Notes under the pieces: generated by a model
Told to the model about the DNA's origin: nothing
Database searches by the model: none
Seen by the model: only the letters and a program-made list of their open reading frames with translations
Program-made: the position numbers and the translations under genes
In this document: positions 1-9,390 of the stretch, one piece after another
Layout of the letters: every line of letters starts with the position of its first letter
Position numbering within the stretch: position 1 is the first letter of the stretch
Assembly: GCA_030432905.1 (NCBI GenBank)
Contig: JAUILU010000001.1
Span: forward strand, 992,001 to 1,056,000
Source: Phycisphaerae bacterium
GTDB taxonomy: Bacteria; Planctomycetota; Phycisphaerae; Phycisphaerales; UBA1924
DNA length: 64,000 bases
Reading direction: 5' to 3'

Positions 1-2676
1 AACCGCACTCAGCATCGGCACAAGCTGGCTACGTAGCGTTTCCGCAGCCCTCTGAGCGGCATCGATCTCAGTTGCCGCTCTGTCGTTCAAGCCAAAGTCC
101 CACGACGCAAGCCCGATCCCTCGCAGTGGATGCTCCGCAACCGGATCGACAGGCAAGGACCGCTCAAAGAGCCCATCAACGACCGAGCGCTTTGACTCAA
201 GCTGTTCCTTTGTGGTCGCCGAAACATCGCCGAACACAAGCCCCACTCGATCTCGCTCGCCGAGCTTTGTCAGCCTGCCGAGCATCTGGTAGAGCGATTC
301 ACCCGACGCTCGCTCGCGGTGCAGTTCTCTCACATAGGTGTTGAGTTGTTCGCGTGTCTTTCCAAGCTCCGCACACGTCGCGTCCCACACGCCGGGTCTC
401 TTTAGTTCCGGCGCATTGAGAGCCTCCCCGAGCTGCGCGAGCACCTCCTTCTTAGACCCCTTTGTCGAGTGCAACTCCAGGCAGTAAGGCCCGAGCCCAT
501 CTTGATTGAGTCGCTTGCGGACCACGGACAACGCCGCCATCTTCTCGGCGACGAACAGAACACGCTTGCCGTGCGCGACCGCGTCCGCGACCATGTTCGC
601 GATCGTCTGACTCTTACCCGTCCCCGGGGGACCCTCGAGGACAAACGTCCGCCCATCGCCCGCGGCCTTCACCGCGGTCAGCTGCGACGAGTCCGCATCA
701 CGCGTGCAGTACACATCAGTTGGCGAGAGATCATCGTCAAACGTGCGAGGATCGGGGAACGGCTCGTCATCGAACGGCTCATCCGGGTTGTCAACAAGGT
801 GTCGAACCAGTCGGTTCTGCTTCAGCCGCTCGATGTTCTCGCGAAGATCTCGCCACATCAGGAACTTGTTGAACGAGAACAACCCAATATTCGCTGACTC
901 GACCACTTCCCACCGGCTCGAATCCCGGATCGCTTCCCGGAAGTTTCGCAGCACGAGCGGCACATCGATCCCGTTCTCGTCCTCGGGCAGGTCATCAAGC
1001 CCGTCGGTATCAATCCCGAAATCGGCTCGCAGCTTCTCAAGCAGCGTGATGTTCGGCCGAATCGGTTCATCCGTAAGCTCGATCTTGTACGAGTACCCCG
1101 AACCTGTCGAACTACGCACGAGCCGGATCGGCAGCAAGATCAACGGCGCAACTCTGGGCTTCTCCGCTGAATCAGATTCGTACCACACCAGATGCCCGAG
1201 CGCCAGATGCAACAAGTTCGCACCCGTTTCCTCGATTCCAGACCGTGCCAACCGGTACAGCGTCAGCAGCCTCTTCTGCGTGTCGGCGTCGGTCGCGTCG
1301 GAGTACAACCGGTTCGAGCCCAACTCCTCCTTCAGAAACTCCTCACTGTCATCCGAACGCGGCAGCACAGCAAACCGCTCCTCGCTCGCGAGCATGTCCT
1401 CGAGCACGCCAAGATCGGGTACGTTCAAAGGAAGCGTGCGTCCCGACTGCCTGAAATTGAGCAACCGATTCCGAAGCGAAAGATCGAGCAGCCGGTTCTG
1501 CCAGCGCTGAATCCGGCTGCCGCTGGTTTCTGGATCTTCCGCAGACTCAGTCACAACCCTGCGAGCCGCGCGTTCTGCGAGCAAGACGCTATCAAGCTCT
1601 GAACTCGCACGCTCTCTCGTCGATGGAGCAACCGAAGCCGCGGCTTCACCAACCGTCTGATCCTGCAGCGGCAACGGCCTGATCCCACGCTTACGCGCCG
1701 ACTTGAGATCGATCGCACAAAAAGAAACACCGGGCGACGCCATCTGCTCGTGAGCCTTGCTCACGGCAACCGCAAAGTCATGCCGCTCTTTGGTCAGCAG
1801 CGTCGATTCAACCGCGACCAATTCGCCGAGTTCGATCAGGTTCCGGATCCGGGCGGGCTCATCGATCGCGGTCTCGGGCAGGTGCGTGTTGTGTGTCCAG
1901 AACGCGGGCATCGCGTGGCCCTCTGGAAGAAGCAGCACCGGGTGCAGGCCGCACTGCTCCCACATCCCCATCAGCACCAGCGACAGATCGAGGCATGTCC
2001 CCAGTTTCTCGCGCAGCACGCGATCGACCATCCGAACCCGCTGCCCAGTGCGCTCGAAACTCGCAGGCGGGTTGATGTACCCGATCCCGCGCGACGCCAA
2101 CGCGAGGTAGCAAGCCTCTGCAATCCTCGCCGCACGCTGGCGACTACCCGACTGATACCCGTCCAGTGAATCCGATTCGCCCCGCAAGCCAAGATTCTTG
2201 CGTGCGGCACCCAGCAGCTCCGCAATCAAAGAATGGTTAGGCGTAACAAACGCGCCGGTGAACTCCGGGTAGTGCCCCACCCCGGCCCACTGGTCGAACG
2301 CCAAGATGTCAAGCTCGAACGACTTCCTGACCTGCGACTTCTCCGCCGTGAACGCGGCCTCAATCGACGTCCGCTCCGCCTCGGTCCGTGTCCGCAGCTT
2401 CTCGGCGCTGATCGCCCAACCATCGGGCACGACACGAACAGTGGTCCCCGGTGCAACCCTCGCAAGCTGGCGTTCCCATCCGTCGCACTCACCGTTGGCA
2501 AGCCGAAGCGCGAGCACACCGTCCTCGTACACCGTTTCCGATGTGTTCGTCACCAGCACCGCCTCGACCAATGGCGAGCCCTGCTGCTGCATCGCGAAGT
2601 TCACACGATCCGAATACTCGAGCGCAAGCTCGATTCCGATCGGCGAAGGAACTGCGGTTTCAATGTCATCTGCCAT
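1..2676 (-). CDS. DUF4011-type superfamily 1 helicase, N-terminal part (runs off left edge)
   Basis: The frame is open from an ATG at 2676 to base 1, giving 892 codons with the C-terminus outside the window. Residues ~180-215 (GTCLDLSLVLMGMWEQCGL) look like the transglutaminase-like N-terminal segment of this family. A LLDLSLRNRLLNF block near residue 390 is the DUF4011 signature. A Walker A motif, GPPGTGKSQT, sits at ~682-691, followed by an adenine-loop region with VLFVAEKMAAL. The family contains large DNA/RNA helicases, often with a C-terminal nuclease, that recur in bacterial defence regions; nuclease and motif III-VI content cannot be judged here. It follows the metal-efflux operon on the same strand. 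The ribosome-binding region overlaps a 13-bp inverted repeat at 2686-2720. The family call is firm; a defence role is inference. Confidence 0.85.
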   Translation of the reverse strand, partial: MADDIETAVPSPIGIELALEYSDRVNFAMQQQGSPLVEAVLVTNTSETVYEDGVLALRLANGECDGWERQLARVAPGTTVRVVPDGWAISAEKLRTRTEAERTSIEAAFTAEKSQVRKSFELDILAFDQWAGVGHYPEFTGAFVTPNHSLIAELLGAARKNLGLRGESDSLDGYQSGSRQRAARIAEACYLALASRGIGYINPPASFERTGQRVRMVDRVLREKLGTCLDLSLVLMGMWEQCGLHPVLLLPEGHAMPAFWTHNTHLPETAIDEPARIRNLIELGELVAVESTLLTKERHDFAVAVSKAHEQMASPGVSFCAIDLKSARKRGIRPLPLQDQTVGEAAASVAPSTRERASSELDSVLLAERAARRVVTESAEDPETSGSRIQRWQNRLLDLSLRNRLLNFRQSGRTLPLNVPDLGVLEDMLASEERFAVLPRSDDSEEFLKEELGSNRLYSDATDADTQKRLLTLYRLARSGIEETGANLLHLALGHLVWYESDSAEKPRVAPLILLPIRLVRSSTGSGYSYKIELTDEPIRPNITLLEKLRADFGIDTDGLDDLPEDENGIDVPLVLRNFREAIRDSSRWEVVESANIGLFSFNKFLMWRDLRENIERLKQNRLVRHLVDNPDEPFDDEPFPDPRTFDDDLSPTDVYCTRDADSSQLTAVKAAGDGRTFVLEGPPGTGKSQTIANMVADAVAHGKRVLFVAEKMAALSVVRKRLNQDGLGPYCLELHSTKGSKKEVLAQLGEALNAPELKRPGVWDATCAELGKTREQLNTYVRELHRERASGESLYQMLGRLTKLGERDRVGLVFGDVSATTKEQLESKRSVVDGLFERSLPVDPVAEHPLRGIGLASWDFGLNDRAATEIDAAQRAAETLRSQLVPMLSAV

Positions 2677-2685
2677 CGCCGGTCA

Positions 2686-2720
2686 CCTGTGTGCTGCAGT
2701 GTTCTCGTGCAGCACACAGG
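2686..2720 (-). promoter_or_regulatory. 13-bp perfect inverted repeat over the helicase ribosome-binding region
   Basis: CCTGTGTGCTGCA (2686-2698) is repeated in inverted form at 2708-2720 with a 9-nt spacer. On the minus strand the second arm ends in CAGG, the start of CAGGTGA, the only Shine-Dalgarno-like sequence before the helicase ATG at 2676. No T-run follows, so this does not look like a terminator. It could be a repressor operator or an RNA hairpin that hides the ribosome-binding site. Confidence 0.6.
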
Positions 2721-2755
2721 ATATACGCTGACCGCTCGTCACGGCACCGGAAGAT

Positions 2756-3238
2756 CTAGTTCATAGCGACCGATCCCGTGTGACGCTCACCCGCGGCGTC
2801 TTCAATTTCCAGCCAGAGCTTCGCGCCCTCAGCAAGCTCTGAAGGCACTTCCACATGGCCGTGGAACACACCGTCGGCTCCGTCGGCCTTGCTCTTGATC
2901 GCGCCCGTGCCGACCTCGTCACCAACCCACGCGCGAACAGCCGTCGGTACATCGCCTTCTTTGTGCTCGATGTTCACGTGAAGCTCCGTGCCCGCGATCA
3001 GCTCTCCGCCGAGTTCAATCGCGAGCGTGCTTCCCGCGATGGTCACGTCGCCGAGCGAGCGCATATCGCCGTGCCCGTCATCGTGGCCTCCCTCGTCGTG
3101 CTCACCGTGATCGGCATGGTCCGCATGACCGTCGTGATCGTGGTCATGTCCCGCGTGCGGATCGCTCTCGCCGCAACCAACCAGCACCATACCCGCCGCG
3201 GCAACTCCCGCGATCAAACCTGCAATCCGTGTGTTCAC
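2756..3238 (-). CDS. Histidine-rich lipoprotein of the metal-efflux operon
   Basis: A GTG start at 3238 is preferred over an upstream TTG at 3262 because AGAAAGGA lies just before it. This gives 160 residues. The N-terminus is a lipoprotein signal peptide ending in LVGC (lipid Cys ~22). It is followed by ~45 residues dominated by His, Asp, Glu and Gly (repeats such as HAGHDHDHDGHADHADH), a likely periplasmic divalent-metal-binding segment. The C-terminal ~90 residues form a predicted beta-rich domain of unknown function. It is the last gene of the efflux operon, 20 nt after the RND pump gene, so it probably buffers or delivers metal to the pump. The metal identity cannot be read from the sequence. 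Confidence 0.8.
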   Translation of the reverse strand: MNTRIAGLIAGVAAAGMVLVGCGESDPHAGHDHDHDGHADHADHGEHDEGGHDDGHGDMRSLGDVTIAGSTLAIELGGELIAGTELHVNIEHKEGDVPTAVRAWVGDEVGTGAIKSKADGADGVFHGHVEVPSELAEGAKLWLEIEDAAGERHTGSVAMN

Positions 3239-3258
3239 TGTATTTCCTTTCTCTGTGT

Positions 3259-6200
3259 TCAAATGATATCATCTTCTCTATCGATTGCCTCATCAGGCCT
3301 CGGCCCAAAGCTAAACACGAGCGCGTAACCCGCGGGCACAACAAACAGATTCAGCACCGTCGAAGTCAACAATCCGCCGAGCGTCACCACAGCCAGCGGC
3401 GCCAGCAACTCGCTGCCTGGCTTGCCCGCGGCCAGCGCCATCGGCGCAAGCCCAAGTGCCGCCGAGATCGCCGTCATCAGAATCGGAACGATCCGTTCGA
3501 CCGACCCCCTGACGATCGCCTCCGACATCGCCACACCTTCCTCACGCATCAGGTGGTTGTAGTGGTTAATGAGCAGAATGCCATTGCGGATCGCGATACC
3601 AAACAGTGTCACGAAGCCGACCATGCTCGCGATCGAGATGACCGGTGCGATGTACGCCCCGCCGATACCGATTAATGCACCGGCGTTGGCGAAGAACCCG
3701 CCGCCCTGTGTCACGAACACCGCAGCGATGCCGCCGATGAGCGCCAGGGGCATATTGAGCATCACCAGCACGGATGCACGCAGAGAGCCGGTTGAGATCT
3801 GCAAAAGCAGCAGCATCACAACTCCGACAACAACACCCGAAACGAGCATCGTCTTTGACGCGTTCTGCTGCGCCTCGAACTGACCGCCGTAAGCAACGGT
3901 CAGCCCCGCCCGCTGGACGATCGGGTCCACCCGCTGTTTGACCAGTTCGACCAGATCACCGAGATTCGAGTCCTCCGACACATTCACCGAGATCACTGCC
4001 TTGCGCTGCGTGTTCTCGCGTGTGATCAGATTGCTCGTGCGCTCAGGTCCGATGTCCGCGACATCACGAAGCCTAACTGCCGCCCCGCCCCTGCCACGAA
4101 GCTGCAGGTCCTTGATCTGCTCGATCGTGCCACGCTCCTCGGGCTTGAGACGAACGACTAGGTCGTACTGCCTGACACCCTGATTCACCGTATCGACAAC
4201 CTCGCCGTAGACCGCCTGCCGGACCTGTTCCGCCGCGTCCGCGGGGCGCAGTCCCGCGTTGGCAAGATCGCCGTGACGGTAGCGGATCGGGAGCGACGTG
4301 ATCATCACCTCCCGGTTCGCATTCACATCACGCGCGCCGGGCAGCGTCTTGATCTCGGCCTCGATCTGTTTCGCCACGTCGCGCAGCACAGAAAGATCCT
4401 CGCCGTACACACTGATCGCCACCGCCGCCGGCGTGCCCGAAAGCACATGACTCAGCCGGTGCTCGATCGGCTGGCCGACCATCGTCGTGATCCCCGGTAT
4501 CGCACCCAGGATCGTGTCGATCTCGTGACGGATCGCCTTCGGGTCTCCATCGTCGGCAACCGTGACCTCTATCTCCGAGTTGCTCACAGGCTCTGCGTGC
4601 TCGTCACGCTCCGCTCTACCCGTACGCCTCGAAACCGAACGCACGCCGTCGATCGCGATCAGCTTCCGCTCAACCGCACGGGCTAGGCGATCACTCTCGT
4701 CGAGCGACGTTCCGGGAGGCGCCAGCAAGAACACCGTGAACGTGCCCTCGTTAAACGTCGGCATGAACGACGTCCCGAACGTCCCCGCAAGAAGCAGCGC
4801 ACCCGCGGTAGTTGCCAGCGCAGCGCCGAGCACCGCAACGCGCAGCCTGATCGCCGCCCGGAGCATCGGCTCGTACGCCCGCTTCAATCCACGAACCAGA
4901 AGCCCGTCCCGCTCAGATTCCGCCCTGCCAAGCCGACCACGCAGCAGGACCTTGCACATCGCTGGCGTCACCGTGAGCGCCACAACAAGCGAAGCAACGA
5001 TCGACACCATGTACGTCAGCGCCAAAGGCTTAAAGAACCGCCCCTCAAGCCCGTCCAGGAACAACAACGGCACAAAGACCATCACAATAATCACCGTCGC
5101 GAACACCATCGCGGGCCTGATCTCGTTGCTCGCATCGAAGATCACCCGCGTGTAAGGCTTACGCTCCGATTCCGGTTGCGTGGCACGTTCTTTCAGCCGC
5201 CGGAACACGTTCTCGACGTCGATAATCGCGTCATCAACAAGCACGCCGATCGCTACCGCGAGCCCGCCGAGCGTCATGACATTCAGGCCGAGATCGACCA
5301 CATCCATCATCAGCAAGCCGACCGCCAACGAGATCGGCACAGCCGTCAGTGTAATGAGCGTCGTCCGCAGGTTCATCAGGAACAACACCAACACGACAAG
5401 CACGATCACGACCGCCTCGATCAGAACTTTGGTCACATTCTCAACCGAGCGATCGATAAAGTGCGACTGCCGCATCACATCACGGTTGAGCACCATGCCC
5501 TTGGGCAGCGTCTTCTCGATCTGGTCGAACATCTCGTCGAGGCTGCCGGTCAGGGCGAGCGTGTTCGTGCCTGGTGATTTCTGGATCGACAGGATAACAG
5601 CGTCCTTGGCACCCTCGGAAGCCGTGCCGCGCCGAAACGCGGGCCCGACCGTCACCTCGGCGACCTGACCGATCGTGACTGGCGAGTTGCCCTCGTACCG
5701 GATCACGGTGCTCGAGATATCCGAGAGTTGCCTGACCCGGCTCTGCTGCCTGATCGGCATCTCAAGGTTGTTCACATTCGGCAGGTACCCCGCGCTCGCG
5801 GTGCTGTGCGCCCCTGACGCGGCCTCGACCACATCAGAAACCGTCAGCCCATACGTCAGAAGCCGACCCTGCTCGACGTTGACCTGGTACTCGGGCAGCT
5901 CGCCGCCGATCGCGACAACCTGCGCCACGCCCGGCACCGACAGAATCTTGTTCCGAAGATCAAACTCGGCAAACGACCGAAGCTCAAGCGGACTCACTGA
6001 TTCGTCTTCCGCCGAGACCGAGATCAGCATCACCTCACCCGCGATCGACGTAATCGGCGTTATAAATGGTTCAACGTCCTCGGGCAGGTTCCCACGCACC
6101 GTGGTCAGCCGCTCCGAAACAAGTTGGCGCGCATCGTACAGATCCGCGCCCCACTCAAGATCAACCCACACGATCGAGAGCCCGATCGCGCTGGCGCTCC

Positions 6201-6447
6201 GCACCCTGCGCACGCCGCTCATCCCGTTCACCGCGGTCTCCAGCGGGAACGTGACGTACTGCTCGACCTCATCCGCCGCCAACCCGCCCGCTTCCGCCAT
6301 CACGACAACAGTCGGCGCGTTGAGTTCCGGGAACACATCAACACTCATCCTCGGCAGCCTGTACCCCGCAAACGCGACAAGCAGCACCGCCGCAGTCAAG
6401 ATCAAATACGGATACCGAAGCGAGAACTTAATCAATGCTGAAAGCAT
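3259..6447 (-). CDS. CzcA/CusA-type heavy-metal RND efflux permease
   Basis: 1062 residues, the normal length for an HME-family inner-membrane RND pump. The N-terminal helix LSALIKFSLRYPYLILTAAVLL, two large periplasmic loops and twelve transmembrane segments are recognisable. The fourth helix carries the proton-relay signature LVDDAIIDVENVFRRL. It should exchange protons for metal ions and export them through the adaptor and outer-membrane partner encoded just upstream. It starts 3 nt after the adaptor stop codon, so the two are co-translated. Metal specificity (Co/Zn/Cd, Cu/Ag or other) is not evident; the His-rich partners argue for a divalent transition metal. The family call is very secure. 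Confidence 0.95.
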   Translation of the reverse strand: MLSALIKFSLRYPYLILTAAVLLVAFAGYRLPRMSVDVFPELNAPTVVVMAEAGGLAADEVEQYVTFPLETAVNGMSGVRRVRSASAIGLSIVWVDLEWGADLYDARQLVSERLTTVRGNLPEDVEPFITPITSIAGEVMLISVSAEDESVSPLELRSFAEFDLRNKILSVPGVAQVVAIGGELPEYQVNVEQGRLLTYGLTVSDVVEAASGAHSTASAGYLPNVNNLEMPIRQQSRVRQLSDISSTVIRYEGNSPVTIGQVAEVTVGPAFRRGTASEGAKDAVILSIQKSPGTNTLALTGSLDEMFDQIEKTLPKGMVLNRDVMRQSHFIDRSVENVTKVLIEAVVIVLVVLVLFLMNLRTTLITLTAVPISLAVGLLMMDVVDLGLNVMTLGGLAVAIGVLVDDAIIDVENVFRRLKERATQPESERKPYTRVIFDASNEIRPAMVFATVIIVMVFVPLLFLDGLEGRFFKPLALTYMVSIVASLVVALTVTPAMCKVLLRGRLGRAESERDGLLVRGLKRAYEPMLRAAIRLRVAVLGAALATTAGALLLAGTFGTSFMPTFNEGTFTVFLLAPPGTSLDESDRLARAVERKLIAIDGVRSVSRRTGRAERDEHAEPVSNSEIEVTVADDGDPKAIRHEIDTILGAIPGITTMVGQPIEHRLSHVLSGTPAAVAISVYGEDLSVLRDVAKQIEAEIKTLPGARDVNANREVMITSLPIRYRHGDLANAGLRPADAAEQVRQAVYGEVVDTVNQGVRQYDLVVRLKPEERGTIEQIKDLQLRGRGGAAVRLRDVADIGPERTSNLITRENTQRKAVISVNVSEDSNLGDLVELVKQRVDPIVQRAGLTVAYGGQFEAQQNASKTMLVSGVVVGVVMLLLLQISTGSLRASVLVMLNMPLALIGGIAAVFVTQGGGFFANAGALIGIGGAYIAPVISIASMVGFVTLFGIAIRNGILLINHYNHLMREEGVAMSEAIVRGSVERIVPILMTAISAALGLAPMALAAGKPGSELLAPLAVVTLGGLLTSTVLNLFVVPAGYALVFSFGPRPDEAIDREDDII

Positions 6448-6450
6448 GGC

Positions 6451-7899
6451 TTAGTCCTCCCCTTCGTGGAATGTGCCGTCGGCGTGGAAATGGCCACCCT
6501 TCTGCATCGTGCCAGAGGTCGCGAGCATCAACTGGAACGCGCCGTCGAGTACGATCTCGTCGCCCTCGCGGACACCGCTGAGGATCTCGATCCACCTGCC
6601 ATCGTCGGCCCCGAGATCCGCCTCAAGCCTGATCGCTTCGTTCTGGTTTGCCGGGTCTCGCCTGAAAATCACCGGCGTCAGCCCATCGCGTTGGACCGCC
6701 GCCAGCGGGATCGCAAGCTCAGCGCCCGCCGAGGGATCGATGACGATCTCAACCTGGGCCGTCACACCGTCGCGCGCCCAGCTCAGGATCTGGTCCGGCA
6801 CAACATACATCTCGATCGTCCGATCACGCGAGTGACCCGACAAGCCAAGCCGCAGCTCGCCCGACATCGTCTGTGTCAGATCCACACCGCGCCCGACCAC
6901 CGACGTCGTCGGCGACACGATCCTCGCAGCAAGCCCGTCACGAAGGACACCAAGATCGCTCTGCATCCCCTCCGCATGGAAGCGCAGCTTCTCCGGGTTT
7001 ACAACAGTCACCACAGGCGAACTCTGATCGGTCCAAGACCCGTTGGTGACACCGGTCGCTTCGATCACACCGGCCGCCGAAGCTCGCACCCGGATCTCAT
7101 GGATCCGCTGCCAGTTCGGCGCGCTGTGCCCGTCAGATTCAACAACCCGCTCGAGCTCTTCACGCGTGATCCCAGAAACCGAAGCCGCCGAATCAATCAG
7201 CAAGCCAAACCCGATCCGCTTCGCGTTGAGTTCAGCACGCGTCTCGGCTTTGAGTGCAAGAATCTCAGCGTGCTTCTCTCGCACCTCGGCTAGTTCTGCA
7301 CGGGCCGATGAGAGCGATGTCTGAGCGTCAGCGTACTCACTCTTTATCCCACCACCCGCATCACGGACTCCTTCAAGCTGACCAACACGCTCTTCCCACA
7401 CTTCGATAACTTGCTCTAGGATCTCATGGTGTTCATGGTGGGCCTCGGCGAGCGAATCGAGCGTGTCGAGTTTGGTTGCTGCACGCTTCACACCCGCGTC
7501 AAACTCCGCCAACTCCCGCTGCATCTCACGCCACGAGGGCGACTGGATCGTGTACAGCAGATCGCCTGCCTCGACGCGATCGAATTGTGTCACCGCAAGC
7601 TCGATCTTCCCGGGAAGCATCGTCCTGTACTCGCGGCGTGCGCTCGGCATGTACTCGAACCGGCCCGGCACACGCAGAGTCTCCTCGACGTTCCGCCGCT
7701 CAACTTTCACAAACCCGATCCCGAGATTCGACCGAACCGAAGACGGGATCGCAACCCTGTTGCTGGTAAACTCGGCCTGCGCCTCCTGCTCAGCGTGCGC
7801 GTGACCGCTCTCGGCATCCTCACGCCCTTTCTCGCCGCAGCCCGCCAACAGAGCCGAGGCCGCCAGAACAATCCATGCTGGTTTCATACGTGTGTTCAC
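6451..7899 (-). CDS. RND efflux periplasmic adaptor (CzcB-like membrane-fusion protein)
   Basis: 482 residues from a GTG start at 7899 with GGGAGGTG upstream; the start overlaps the TolC stop as GTGA. A lipoprotein signal (LLAGC, Cys 21) anchors it. The short segment after it is rich in His and Glu (SGHAHAEQEAQAEF). A lipoyl-like half (LPGKIELAVTQFDRVEAGDLL), a long helical hairpin at ~120-215, the second lipoyl half and a C-terminal beta-barrel region follow in the usual order. The C-terminus again carries His residues (GGHFHADGTFHEGED), possibly for metal sensing or hand-over. It links the RND pump to the outer-membrane channel of the same operon. Confidence 0.92.
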   Translation of the reverse strand: MNTRMKPAWIVLAASALLAGCGEKGREDAESGHAHAEQEAQAEFTSNRVAIPSSVRSNLGIGFVKVERRNVEETLRVPGRFEYMPSARREYRTMLPGKIELAVTQFDRVEAGDLLYTIQSPSWREMQRELAEFDAGVKRAATKLDTLDSLAEAHHEHHEILEQVIEVWEERVGQLEGVRDAGGGIKSEYADAQTSLSSARAELAEVREKHAEILALKAETRAELNAKRIGFGLLIDSAASVSGITREELERVVESDGHSAPNWQRIHEIRVRASAAGVIEATGVTNGSWTDQSSPVVTVVNPEKLRFHAEGMQSDLGVLRDGLAARIVSPTTSVVGRGVDLTQTMSGELRLGLSGHSRDRTIEMYVVPDQILSWARDGVTAQVEIVIDPSAGAELAIPLAAVQRDGLTPVIFRRDPANQNEAIRLEADLGADDGRWIEILSGVREGDEIVLDGAFQLMLATSGTMQKGGHFHADGTFHEGED

Positions 7900-9308
7900 T
7901 TGGCACCTCCCTCTGTCTGCATCTCATCTCGGACCAAAATCGGCCCTTGCCGATCAGTCGTCGGCCCACGGAACCTTGCTACCTCTGCGTTCGATTTCGC
8001 TTGCTCCGCGCTCAGCTCGAGCACTCGCTTCTTCGTCTGCATGTGCCGAGCCAGCGTTTCGAGCAGAACAAGCGTTCTGATCTCGCCGAGGTCGGCAAGC
8101 TCACGGATCTCCTGTGTCTGTGTTTCGAGCATCGGGGCGATGCCTTCGATGTACATCTCACGCTGCTGGCGTACCGCTTCAGATCGCGCAGCCGCCATCA
8201 CCAGCCCACGCTGAACCTCGTCGAGTTTGATCTCTGCCCGAACCCGAGCCGCATCGCGTTCCGCGTGCGCCCTCGCGATACCCGCCCTGTTCGCGTTGAG
8301 CACGGGGATAGGCACAGTGACTCCGAACAACAGCCGCTCGTCGTCGTCCTCACTCCCAAAGCCACCCCCGAGCGAGATGTCCGGGAACTGCTTCCGAACC
8401 TCGTACCTCAGCGCGTGCTCAGCAACCTCGTACTCCTTGACCAACACAGCGAGCGCCGTGTTCGCCGCGATCAGCCGCTCAGCAGAAAGATCCATCTCAA
8501 CTTGTTCATCACTCGGCAGCAGGTTCTCAAACTCGATCTTCGAGTCGGCGGGCAGACCGATCATTGCGAGCAGTTCCCCGCGCGCCTCAGCCGCGGCAAA
8601 CTCCGCCCCCACCGTGTCGGCGGCGTGCACCGCTCGTTCGACCCACACAAGCCGACCCTCGATCCGCCCGAGCTCGCCAACTTCGACAAGCCGATCGATG
8701 GTCTCAAGCAGTTGCTCGGACTGCTCCGCGAACAGCACGTACTGTGTGTACCGCCCCTCCGCCAGCACCCAGTCGGCCCACGCCCTGCGGACGTCGATCC
8801 GCAGATTCCACTCGGCATCGGCGATCCGCAGCAGCGCCGCCTCATGCGCCGCATCCGCGCGGTCCCGCTCGATACCCAGCCGACCCGAGATCGGCAGCGT
8901 CAGCCCGAGCGTGGCCCCGAAATCGAACTGCGAGCCGGGCGATAGCACCTGAGCTGCGTCAAACCCGAACTCCGGGTCCTCCCACAAGCCCGCGTGCCGA
9001 GCGTCTGCTTCCGCGATTCCTGCCTCTTCGCGCACGACCCGGAGCTCCGGGTTGTAAAACAGCGCGAGCACCTCCGCTTCCGCACAACTCAATCCATCCG
9101 ACAGATCAAACTCGCCAGCCTCATCTTTCTCAAACAGCGACCGGGCGAACTCAGCAATCCGCTGGGTATCGTCGAGCCTCGCTTCGAGCCTCGATGTATA
9201 ACCGTCCAACTCCAACGGCCTCGGCGTGTACGACTGGCAACCCGCCAGCAACCCCGCCGCAATCAGCACAAGACCACACCGGCCCTGCACGCACCTATTC
9301 AGTTTCAT
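7896..9308 (-). CDS. TolC/CzcC-family outer-membrane efflux lipoprotein
   Basis: 470 residues starting at an ATG at 9308, with a lipoprotein signal ending in GLLAGC (Cys 24). The body shows the two-fold repeated helical pattern of outer-membrane factor proteins, including DLSDGLSCAEAEVLALFYNPEL near the start and a second repeat after ~residue 260. It forms the trimeric exit duct of the tripartite metal pump. Its stop codon overlaps the adaptor's GTG start by 4 nt, so translation is coupled. Nothing in the protein reports substrate specificity. Confidence 0.92.
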   Translation of the reverse strand: MKLNRCVQGRCGLVLIAAGLLAGCQSYTPRPLELDGYTSRLEARLDDTQRIAEFARSLFEKDEAGEFDLSDGLSCAEAEVLALFYNPELRVVREEAGIAEADARHAGLWEDPEFGFDAAQVLSPGSQFDFGATLGLTLPISGRLGIERDRADAAHEAALLRIADAEWNLRIDVRRAWADWVLAEGRYTQYVLFAEQSEQLLETIDRLVEVGELGRIEGRLVWVERAVHAADTVGAEFAAAEARGELLAMIGLPADSKIEFENLLPSDEQVEMDLSAERLIAANTALAVLVKEYEVAEHALRYEVRKQFPDISLGGGFGSEDDDERLLFGVTVPIPVLNANRAGIARAHAERDAARVRAEIKLDEVQRGLVMAAARSEAVRQQREMYIEGIAPMLETQTQEIRELADLGEIRTLVLLETLARHMQTKKRVLELSAEQAKSNAEVARFRGPTTDRQGPILVRDEMQTEGGAK

Positions 9309-9390
9309 TTTAGATTCTTCCTGACAGTATCAACAACGACACAAACGCACGCGGATCGGCGTGCGTACAATGCGGATTGACTGTCAGTAA

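Noticed and set aside
72-2766. Plus-strand genes over the left end
   Set aside because: The plus-strand open frames there are Arg/Ser/Pro-rich and overlap each other; the minus-strand frame encodes a continuous helicase with recognisable motifs.
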